A stretch of DNA of 64,000 nucleotides from Rothia aeria (GTDB taxonomy: Bacteria; Actinomycetota; Actinomycetes; Actinomycetales; Micrococcaceae). Positions 1-7,430 of this stretch are shown here, one piece after another. The stretch covers positions 1,426,001 through 1,490,000 of the forward strand of contig AP017895.1 of assembly GCA_002355935.1 (NCBI GenBank), given 5' to 3'. Numbering within the stretch: position 1 is the first letter of the stretch; each line of letters opens with the position of its first letter. The position numbers and the translations under genes were made by a program. The notes beneath the pieces were generated by a model. That model was given only the letters and a program-made list of their open reading frames with translations, was not told where the DNA came from and made no database searches.

Positions 1-2389
1 TTGCCACACCAATCACCGCAATAACGACTGCCAGTGCCAGCAGGATCAGGGACGCATTGAGCATAATACTCAGAGTCTGATCGTTACTCTTACGAATCCT
101 CAGCCCGCCTTGGAACTCGGTGCCGTCATTTGCCTTAGCAAGCTCGCTCTGCAGCTGGCTATTATCGGAGCTGATGAGCGGGGTCTTTGCCCGCATGAGC
201 ACCATAGTTGCGGTACCGCGTGCCGCAAAGCTGCGTGCCAGGGCCGGGTTTTCCTGAGCAGCCTTCATGAGCGCTTCCTGTGCGGCGGGGTCTTCCGGCA
301 TAGCCTGCTCACTAGTGGCTGGCTGCGGGTTGGAGGCATCCTGCACCTTAGCACCGGTTGCCGGGTTCACCACGAAGAACGGCTCTTTGGTCTCTGCCTT
401 AATGGGTTTGGCCTCAACCGTCCCCAGCGGCCCGGTAATCTTCAGACGGGTGTTGTTATCGAACTTGCCCAAGTCCCAAATATCCTGGGGCACGAGCACC
501 TCGTCGTCCTTCAGGTTAATGTTGGACTCGCCGGTGGATACCTTGTGCAGGTCATCATTGCTCAGAGACATCACATTGTCTTTGAGATTGGTGGAGCCTG
601 CATTATCGGGCTTTGCGGTGTACTCAATCACGCCCGCAGCTGAGCCAACGCTGACGGCTTCAACGTTTTTAAGGCCCTTAATCTTATCGGCCACATTCTT
701 TGCCTTGGTCACGCTCGCACTGCTATTGGTCACGGAGGACTCACCGAACGGTGCGTACGCTGTTACCGGGTATAGCCTATCCAGCTCTTTGGCGATGGAT
801 GTGCTCAAAACCGAGTGGCCAGTTAGCACGATGCCAATCACCAGGGTTCCCACCAGCACGGCGCGCCCGGTTGAAACGGTGCGTTTGGGCGAGCGCAGAG
901 AGTTCGCTAGTGCGAGTTTACCGGTCTGCCCGCGCAGTACCGACCCAATAATCCGAACGAGCGGCAGCAGGATCCACGGGGTGAGCAGGAATACCGCCAA
1001 CGCGTAGAGGAGGCATGCCCACATGATGGTGGTAATGGCAGTGCCGCCGTTATTATCCTTCAGCGCGGCGGTGGTGAGAATACCGCCCGCAATGGCGAGG
1101 ACGACGCCGATGATTCCCCCAATGATGCTGGGCTTCTTCACTGCCTGCTCGGTGTTTGCGCTCATGGCGCTAATGGGGGAGATGCGCAGGGCAGTACGGG
1201 CCGGGGCGAGCGAGGCGAGTACGGTCACAACAGTGCACATGAGCACACCCACAATAAACGCCACGGGGGAGAAACTGACAATGAACGTGCTGAACATTGC
1301 GTTCAAAATCCCGCCGACTGCATACACCGCCGCCGAACCAATAATGGAGAAGAACAGGCCAATCACCAGCGACTCCATAAGCAGCATTCGCACCAGTGAA
1401 CCACCGCGGGCACCAAGGGTGCGCAGCAAGGCGAGCTCACGAGTCCGTTGGCCCACCAGCACCGCGAAGGTGTTCGAAATGACGAATGAGGAAACCAGCA
1501 GAGCCAGGATTGCGAAGGCAACGAGGATAGTACCCAGTGCGTCGAAGAGCGATGAGAGCTGCTTCTTGAGGTGGTCCATCATCTGCGTGTTAGAGAACAC
1601 CTTGGGGGTGGTGTTCTTATCGCCGGTGTTCAGCTCTTTCTGCAGGGCATCGCGCGATTCCTGGGTATTATTCTTGAGCTTAATGAAGGCCTGAGGCGCC
1701 ATAGGTTTGGAGGGGTCTGAGACGATCCCGCCCTCTTCATCGGCAAGCTGACGCGCGATATCCGCAAGGCTGGTGCCGCCAATGAAAACGTTGTCGCTCA
1801 TCTGCGAATCTGAGATACCGGTGCTGAAGGTAGCCGTGAGGGTATACTCGGTGTCTTTCGCATTGTCCTTATCGGTAGCTGAGGTGACAACATTGGGCAT
1901 GGTCACCTTATCACCGATTTTCAGATTGTGTTTCTCGGCGAAACTCTTAGCAACCAGAAGCTCGGTATCTTTAGACGGGAGATTCCCCTCAATATCGAAG
2001 GGCGCAAGGTCCTTTGACGGCGGTGTAGAAGCGTATGTTACCTTCTCTTTATCGGCCCCGTAGGTGCCAGAAAAACTATACAGAATCCAGGATGAGCTAA
2101 CCTCCGGGGACTCCTGAAGCTTCTTAATCGTGTCATTGGACATCGGGAACTTAGCGGTGGAGTTCGCGTCGTCTTGGTTCGCCACACCCGCAGAAATCAC
2201 CACGTTTTGGGAGTTAGCGTAGATATCGCCAATGGTCGCATCCAGCGTCGCCTGAAGCGAGGAGGTAAGCATTAGCACCGCCGAAATGAAGAACGACGAA
2301 ATGGCAATACCAATACCCGTGAGAATATATTTCTTCTTGGAGGCGCGCAGGTTCGCCCGCGCCACCGTACTTAGTGTAGTAGTAGCCAT
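1..2389 (-). CDS. FtsX/MacB-type ABC transporter permease (3' end outside window)
   Basis: Reading down from the ATG at 2387-2389 I find an open frame for about 796 codons that runs off the left edge. The N-terminus (VARANLRASKKKYILTGIGI) is nearly the same as that of the permease at 3589-6471. By alignment with that paralogue about 116 residues are missing. The family has an N-terminal membrane helix, a large extracytoplasmic domain, a three-helix FtsX core with the VISNTFAVLVGQRTRELALL signature, a second extracytoplasmic domain and a second FtsX core. The start lies 2 nt after the stop of the ATPase at 2392-3153, so the two are translationally coupled. The role is probably mechanotransmission or efflux of an envelope-active compound; the substrate is unknown. 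Confidence 0.85.
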   Translation of the reverse strand, partial: MATTTLSTVARANLRASKKKYILTGIGIAISSFFISAVLMLTSSLQATLDATIGDIYANSQNVVISAGVANQDDANSTAKFPMSNDTIKKLQESPEVSSSWILYSFSGTYGADKEKVTYASTPPSKDLAPFDIEGNLPSKDTELLVAKSFAEKHNLKIGDKVTMPNVVTSATDKDNAKDTEYTLTATFSTGISDSQMSDNVFIGGTSLADIARQLADEEGGIVSDPSKPMAPQAFIKLKNNTQESRDALQKELNTGDKNTTPKVFSNTQMMDHLKKQLSSLFDALGTILVAFAILALLVSSFVISNTFAVLVGQRTRELALLRTLGARGGSLVRMLLMESLVIGLFFSIIGSAAVYAVGGILNAMFSTFIVSFSPVAFIVGVLMCTVVTVLASLAPARTALRISPISAMSANTEQAVKKPSIIGGIIGVVLAIAGGILTTAALKDNNGGTAITTIMWACLLYALAVFLLTPWILLPLVRIIGSVLRGQTGKLALANSLRSPKRTVSTGRAVLVGTLVIGIVLTGHSVLSTSIAKELDRLYPVTAYAPFGESSVTNSSASVTKAKNVADKIKGLKNVEAVSVGSAAGVIEYTAKPDNAGSTNLKDNVMSLSNDDLHKVSTGESNINLKDDEVLVPQDIWDLGKFDNNTRLKITGPLGTVEAKPIKAETKEPFFVVNPATGAKVQDASNPQPATSEQAMPEDPAAQEALMKAAQENPALARSFAARGTATMVLMRAKTPLISSDNSQLQSELAKANDGTEFQGGLRIRKSNDQTLSIMLNASLILLALAVVIAVIGVA

Positions 2390-2391
2390 TT

Positions 2392-3153
2392 TTACTTACC
2401 TTCCAACTGTCCCATGGCCTGCAGGACGGCGTCGTGGGTGGGGTTGAGCATCTCGCCAGCAATCATGCCGTCTTTGAGGAAGACCACGCGGTCTGCGTAC
2501 GAGGCGGCGTGCGCATCGTGCGTGACCATGAGGATGGTCTGCTGGTGCTCAGTCGCCGCATCACGCAGCAGCCGCAAAACCTCAGACCCCGAGTTGGAGT
2601 CGAGGTTACCGGTCGGCTCGTCAGCAAATACGACCTCCGGGCGAGCCAGCAGAGCGCGCACAATGGCAACGCGCTGCTGCTGGCCGCCGGAGAGCTGTTC
2701 GGGGCGGTGATCCAGGCGGTTCTGCAGCCCCAAAGTCTGAACAAGATAGTCACGCCACACCGGGTCGGGTTTTTTGCTGGCCAGCCCCAGTGGCAGGTCG
2801 ATGTTTTGCCCGGCAGTGAGGGTGGGTACGAGGTTAAAGGCCTGGAAGATGAACCCTACGTGTTCGCGGCGGAATTCGGTGAGCTGGTTGTCTTTCTGAC
2901 CGTATAGTTCGGTACCGCCGATACGGATAATAGTCTGGGGGTTACGGTCGGGCGCATCAAGGGTAGCGAGCGTCTGCATCAGCGTGGACTTGCCAGAGCC
3001 GGAAGGCCCCATAATGGCGGTGAACTTACCGTGCTCGAAGTCAACGCTCACATTGTTCAGGGCATGAACGGTTGCTTCGCCCTTGCCGTAGGTTTTGAAC
3101 AGGTTCCGTGTGGCTACCGCAGGAGTGCCTGCGGGGATGGTTGAAGTAGTCAT
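2392..3153 (-). CDS. ABC transporter ATP-binding protein (MacB/LolD type)
   Basis: 253 aa, the usual length for this family. Walker A GPSGSGKST lies near residue 50, the signature LSGGQQQR near 158, and Walker B VVFADEPTGNLDS near 178, followed by the switch histidine in MVTHD. The FQAFNLVPTLTAG segment is typical of LolD/MacB ATPases. It powers the permease immediately downstream (2-nt gap). It is about 90% identical by eye to the ATPase at 6471-7232, so the two pairs are duplicates. A palindromic site shared by both copies lies about 46 nt upstream of the start. Confidence 0.93.
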   Translation of the reverse strand: MTTSTIPAGTPAVATRNLFKTYGKGEATVHALNNVSVDFEHGKFTAIMGPSGSGKSTLMQTLATLDAPDRNPQTIIRIGGTELYGQKDNQLTEFRREHVGFIFQAFNLVPTLTAGQNIDLPLGLASKKPDPVWRDYLVQTLGLQNRLDHRPEQLSGGQQQRVAIVRALLARPEVVFADEPTGNLDSNSGSEVLRLLRDAATEHQQTILMVTHDAHAASYADRVVFLKDGMIAGEMLNPTHDAVLQAMGQLEGK

Positions 3154-3198
3154 GATTTAATTGTTTCAGGAATTGAAAGCGATATCCCCTGACATTTG

Positions 3199-3214
3199 TC
3201 ATCCTTTGGGGTGA
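3199..3214 (-). promoter_or_regulatory. Candidate operator upstream of ABC operon 1
   Basis: The sequence TCATCCTTTGGGGTGA is an imperfect inverted repeat (CATCC and GGGTG arms around TTTG). A closer palindrome, TCATCCTTTAGGATGA, sits at 7279-7294 at nearly the same distance from the second ATPase start. In both places a GGGATAT element follows on the minus strand, resembling a -10 region, which puts the palindrome near -35. Binding by the NarL-type regulator at 10333-11051 is an inference. Confidence 0.45.
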
Positions 3215-3511
3215 AGTTTTTGAAGGCCCCCAAAAACGGTTCTCATACTTTCGGATGATATACGGCCCTGACCAGGGTTTAAGGTGGCACGGCGGGGAAC
3301 GGTGTGGTAAAAGTGGTAGATACGCTGCATTTAAGCTGCATTCAAAGAGTATGAGGTAATGTATACCCTAAGTGGCGTATGTGATATATGACACTGTGTC
3401 TAATAAAAGGAAAATAAAGATTTAATAACATGCCGCCGTGTAAGGATTATAGGCAGAATAGTACACCCTCAACACGTTTCGGCAGACAAACTGTATTAAC
3501 TTCAGCGGGCA
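3215..3511. other. Intergenic stretch without recognised gene
   Basis: About 300 bases between the operator upstream of the first ABC operon and the terminator of the second. It is relatively AT-rich around 3340-3430. A 65-codon plus-strand frame from 3430 runs through the terminator hairpin into the end of the permease gene and has no convincing ribosome binding site, so I do not call it a gene. Confidence 0.5.
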
Positions 3512-3556
3512 CAATAAAAACACAGGGCGGGTTCCCCACACCGGAGAACCCGCCCT
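3512..3556 (-). terminator. Rho-independent terminator of ABC operon 2
   Basis: Arms AGGGCGGGTTC (3524-3534) and GAACCCGCCCT (3546-3556) form a perfect 11-bp stem with an 11-nt loop. On the minus strand the stem is followed by a GTGTTTTTATTG tail. It lies about 30 nt past the stop of the permease at 3589. Confidence 0.85.
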
Positions 3557-3588
3557 ATGACGGTTCAGAACCGACAGCGAATCAGCGG

Positions 3589-6471
3589 CTAGCTGCGCAT
3601 CCCCTCCACGGGAGACATACGCGCTGAACGTATCGCCGGCAGCGCCGAGGCGACCAGCGCTGACAGCAAACCAACCAGCACCACAAAGGCCAGCCCCAAG
3701 AACGGCAGCTCAACCACAATCTCAGCGGAACTATTGGACGCCGTGAAAATAACCTTCGCCGCGAGCAGCCCAATCCCAATACCGCCTAAGATGCCCAGCA
3801 GCACCGCGCCTAGGGTAATAAGAATTGCCTCAGCCGAAATCATGCGACGCAGCTGCTTGCGGGACAGGCCCAGCGAGCGGAGCATTGCGTTCTCACGGCG
3901 GCGCTCGTTCACCGACAGGGTCATAGTGTTCGCCACGCCAATCACAGCGATCACAATTGCCAGAGCCAACAGTGCCAGGGTGCAGCCCAGCAGAATAGTC
4001 AGTATCTGGTCAATCTGTTTCCGCGACTGCAAACCGCCCACAAAATCAACGCCGTCATTAGCTTTAGTCAGCTCATCCTGCAAAGCGGCGTTATCGGAGG
4101 ACGACAGCGGAGAAGCCGCACGCACCAGAACCATCGTCTGGTTACCGCGCGCTACGGTTCCCAGCTCCTGCTGCCCGGCACCATCCTGGCCCGGCTGCTG
4201 GGCACTCCCAGCAGATGCACCCGCAGCAGAGCCTTGAGCGCCGCCACCGGCAGGGGCGCTGGCACCCTCAGAACCGGCACCGGTAGCGCCGGGAGATGCG
4301 TCGCCCTCAGCCCCAGCGGCAGGAGCCTGGTGCTCACCACCCTGGGCGGGCTGCCCCTGTGCACCCTGCTGTTCTGGTGCGTTTGCAACAGCAATCGGTT
4401 TCGGGTCGGAGGCATCCTGCAGCTTGGCCCCGGTTGCCGTATTCACGATGAAGAGGGTCTGCTGGGTCTGCGACTTAATCGGTTTCAGCTCCACAGTCCC
4501 GCGCGGGCCGGTTGCCTTGAGTCGGGTTGAATCGTTATACGAGCTGGCCTCATAAATCTTGGTGGGAACCAGCACCGTATTATCGGCAAGCTGCTGCGAA
4601 GCCTCACCCGGGATGACCTTCCCCAGCTCGTCTTGGCTCAGCGCCACCAGGTTACTGGCGTGATCCACCGACTTGTCAGTATCTTTGACGGGGATCGTGT
4701 ACTCCACAGCACCCGCAGCAGAGGCCACAGTTGCTGCTTCCACATTCTTCAAACCCCGCGCCTTATCGGCAACGCTGCGGGCTTTCTCCACGCCCTTGGC
4801 ACCGGCCGATGAGCCATCACCGTATACGGCCATCGCTGAGATCGGGAAGGTCTTATCCATTGCCTTTGCCAGCGAGGCGTTCATGACGCTGTAACCGGTC
4901 AGCACGGTAGCGACCACCAGTGCACCCACCAGTACTGCACGGCCCGTTGAGACCGTACGTTTGGGGGAGCGCAGGGCGTTAGCGACCGCCAATTTACCGG
5001 TCTGGGTGCGGAACATTGTGCCCAACCCCCGCACCAGCGGCAGCAGAATCCAGGGGGTGAGCAGGAAGATCGCCACACCGAGCAGCAGGGCAGCCAGCAT
5101 CACCAGCAGCACAGCCTGTTCGGAGTCCTTCTTGTCGCTGGTCATCCCGATGGCAATACTGACCAGTACGGCACCGCCAATACCCACCAGCACGCCCGCG
5201 ATCATCCCAATAATGCTGGGCTTCTTCACAGCCTGGGCGGTGGTCTCACCCATTGCACTAATGGGGGAGATGCGCAGGGCGGTGCGGGCCGGGGCCAGCG
5301 AAGCCAACACTGTGACGATGGTGCACAGTGCCACACCAGCAACGAACGCCATGGGGTCGTACGTGATCAGAATATTGTTAAACAACAGTGACAGCAGGCC
5401 CGCGACGGCATACACCGCCAACGCACCGATCGCTGAGAATACAATACCCACTACAAGGGCCTCAATGATAAGCATGAGCACCAGTGACGAGCCACGCGCA
5501 CCCAGGGTACGCAGCAAGGCAAGCTCACGCACTCGCTGCCCAATCAGCACCGCGAACGTATTAGAAATGACGAAGGACGAGACCAGCAGGGCCAGTGCCG
5601 CGAAAGCACCCAGGATCGTGCCAATAAACGCGAACCCAGCCGAGATTTGGTCCTGTATCTTCTTCAGGTACTCTTTCCCGGTTGTTACCTTCGGCTCGGT
5701 ATTTTTGTCCCCGGTGTTGAGCTTGTTCTGCAGCTCGGTACGGGCAGCGGCCTGGTCATCACCCTTGAATTTAACGAACGCCATGGTAGCGCCCGGATAC
5801 ATGTACTCGGGTGCCCCAGCAGGCCTGTTCTTAAGGGCCTTGGTGGCGGCTTCCCCGTAGGCGGTACCGCCGATAAAGACTGCATTATTCGAGCTGGCGC
5901 CTGAGAACCCGCCGTCGAACAGGCCACTGACCGTGTACTCCTTGGTGTCGGTGGTGCTCGGATCGGAGGCGGAAGCCACAATATCCTGCGAGGTGACCTT
6001 ATCACCGGTTTTCAGGTTGTGTTTTTGCGCGAAGATTTTAGAGAGCATAATCTCTGAATCATTCGCGGGCAACTTACCGTCAATGCTGAAGGGGAATGCG
6101 TCGGTGCTGGTGGGGGCCTGGTTGTAGTAGGCCGTGGTCTTATCGGCACCGAACTTGCCCGAACCCTGGTAATCAATCCAGGCTGAGGCTACCGACGGGT
6201 CTTCCTGAATTTTCTTAATGGTCTCCTCATCCAGGTAAATATTCGCGCTATTGTTAGACTGGTCGTTTGCCCCGGCAGAGATCACAATATTATCGGCCTT
6301 GGTCAGCACATCGCCGATTGAGGCGCTAACGGTGCCTTGCAGCGAGCTGATCAGCACAATCACGGCCGCAATGAAGAACGACGAAATGGCAATACCAAGA
6401 CCCGTGAGAATATATTTGCCTTTGGACGCACGCAGGTTCGCGCGCGCCACTGTATTTAGATTACTAGACAC
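3589..6471 (-). CDS. FtsX/MacB-type ABC transporter permease with low-complexity linker
   Basis: 960 aa. It has an N-terminal helix (residues about 18-45), an extracytoplasmic domain, three helices with SSFVISNTFAVLIGQRVREL (near 300), a further helix pair near 430-490, a second extracytoplasmic domain and a C-terminal FtsX core (from about 830) with the GVANTMTLSVNERRRENAML motif. A roughly 70-residue Gly/Ala/Gln/Pro-rich segment near residues 700-770 is absent from the paralogue at 1-2389 and is probably a flexible linker outside the membrane. The start is GTG, overlapping the TAG of the ATPase gene by one base (TAGTG), so the pair is tightly coupled. A strong terminator follows. Confidence 0.92.
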   Translation of the reverse strand: MSSNLNTVARANLRASKGKYILTGLGIAISSFFIAAVIVLISSLQGTVSASIGDVLTKADNIVISAGANDQSNNSANIYLDEETIKKIQEDPSVASAWIDYQGSGKFGADKTTAYYNQAPTSTDAFPFSIDGKLPANDSEIMLSKIFAQKHNLKTGDKVTSQDIVASASDPSTTDTKEYTVSGLFDGGFSGASSNNAVFIGGTAYGEAATKALKNRPAGAPEYMYPGATMAFVKFKGDDQAAARTELQNKLNTGDKNTEPKVTTGKEYLKKIQDQISAGFAFIGTILGAFAALALLVSSFVISNTFAVLIGQRVRELALLRTLGARGSSLVLMLIIEALVVGIVFSAIGALAVYAVAGLLSLLFNNILITYDPMAFVAGVALCTIVTVLASLAPARTALRISPISAMGETTAQAVKKPSIIGMIAGVLVGIGGAVLVSIAIGMTSDKKDSEQAVLLVMLAALLLGVAIFLLTPWILLPLVRGLGTMFRTQTGKLAVANALRSPKRTVSTGRAVLVGALVVATVLTGYSVMNASLAKAMDKTFPISAMAVYGDGSSAGAKGVEKARSVADKARGLKNVEAATVASAAGAVEYTIPVKDTDKSVDHASNLVALSQDELGKVIPGEASQQLADNTVLVPTKIYEASSYNDSTRLKATGPRGTVELKPIKSQTQQTLFIVNTATGAKLQDASDPKPIAVANAPEQQGAQGQPAQGGEHQAPAAGAEGDASPGATGAGSEGASAPAGGGAQGSAAGASAGSAQQPGQDGAGQQELGTVARGNQTMVLVRAASPLSSSDNAALQDELTKANDGVDFVGGLQSRKQIDQILTILLGCTLALLALAIVIAVIGVANTMTLSVNERRRENAMLRSLGLSRKQLRRMISAEAILITLGAVLLGILGGIGIGLLAAKVIFTASNSSAEIVVELPFLGLAFVVLVGLLSALVASALPAIRSARMSPVEGMRS

Positions 6472-7232
6472 TACTTACCCTCCAACTGCCCCATGGCCTG
6501 CAGGACGGCGTCGTGGGTGGGGTTGAGCATTTCGCCAGCGATCATGCCGTCTTTGAGGAAGACCACGCGGTCTGCGTACGAGGCGGCGTGCGCATCGTGC
6601 GTGACCATCAGAATTGTTTGTTTCTGTTCGGTGGCTGCATCCCGCAGAAGTTTAAGCACCTCAGTACCCGAGTTGGAGTCGAGGTTACCGGTCGGCTCAT
6701 CCGCAAAAACCACCTCGGGCCGGGACAGTAGCGCACGCACAATCGCCACACGCTGCTGCTGACCACCCGAAAGCTGCTCGGGCCTGTGGTTCAGACGTTC
6801 GGCAAGACCCAGGGTTTTCACCAGGTAATCGCGCCATACCGGGTCGGGTTTTTTGCCGGCCAGTCCCAGTGGCAGGTCGATGTTTTGCCCGGCGGTGAGG
6901 GTTGGTACGAGGTTAAAGGCCTGGAAGATGAACCCTACGTGTTCGCGGCGGAATTCGGTGAGCTGGTTGTCTTTCTGACCGTACAGCTCGGTGCCGCCGA
7001 TCTGGATGCTTGTTTCAGGGTTTCGATCCGGGGTGTCGAGGGTCGCTAAGGTTTGCATGAGCGTGGATTTACCTGAGCCGGAAGGCCCCATAATGGCGGT
7101 AAATTTACCGCGCTCAAAGTCAATGGTCACATTATTCAGGGCATGAACGGTTGCTTCGCCCCTACCGTAGGTTTTGAACAGGTTTCGTGTGGCTACCGCA
7201 GGTGCAGCTGCGGCAATAGTCGTAGTACTCAT
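6471..7232 (-). CDS. ABC transporter ATP-binding protein (MacB/LolD type)
   Basis: 253 aa from the ATG at 7230-7232. An in-frame upstream start at 7262 exists, but the shorter form matches the length and N-terminus of the paralogue at 2392-3153 and has a GAGGG ribosome binding site just ahead. It carries Walker A GPSGSGKST, signature LSGGQQQR, Walker B VVFADEPTGNLDS and the MVTHD switch. It partners the permease at 3589-6471, with which it overlaps by one base. Confidence 0.93.
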   Translation of the reverse strand: MSTTTIAAAAPAVATRNLFKTYGRGEATVHALNNVTIDFERGKFTAIMGPSGSGKSTLMQTLATLDTPDRNPETSIQIGGTELYGQKDNQLTEFRREHVGFIFQAFNLVPTLTAGQNIDLPLGLAGKKPDPVWRDYLVKTLGLAERLNHRPEQLSGGQQQRVAIVRALLSRPEVVFADEPTGNLDSNSGTEVLKLLRDAATEQKQTILMVTHDAHAASYADRVVFLKDGMIAGEMLNPTHDAVLQAMGQLEGK

Positions 7233-7278
7233 GCCCTCAATTGTTGCAGATGATACCCTCAAATACCTGTTATATCCC

Positions 7279-7294
7279 TCATCCTTTAGGATGA
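7279..7294 (-). promoter_or_regulatory. Candidate operator upstream of ABC operon 2
   Basis: TCATCCTTTAGGATGA is a palindrome (TCATCC/GGATGA around TTTA), 47 nt from the ATPase start at 7232. It matches the related site at 3199-3214 in sequence, orientation and spacing. A GGGATATAAC stretch, possibly the -10 region, follows on the minus strand. Two duplicated operons keeping this element while the surrounding bases diverge suggests selection. The regulator is not known from sequence. Confidence 0.5.
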
Positions 7295-7430
7295 TTTTAG
7301 GGAAACACCGCAGTGGGGAGTCAGAGCGGGCTAAAAAGTAGCCTTACATGCGTTAGTGCTTTACATAGCAACTAATTTATTTACAAGGTAATAAATAATC
7401 CGTCATGTGTGCACCCGCCCAAGACATTAT

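Noticed and set aside
110-1694. Long plus-strand frames opposite the ABC permeases
   Set aside because: They are antisense to an intact permease frame with clear FtsX motifs; high-GC codon structure makes such shadows.
3430-3627. 65-codon plus-strand frame
   Set aside because: It runs through the terminator hairpin and into the convergent permease gene, without ribosome binding site or recognisable protein features.
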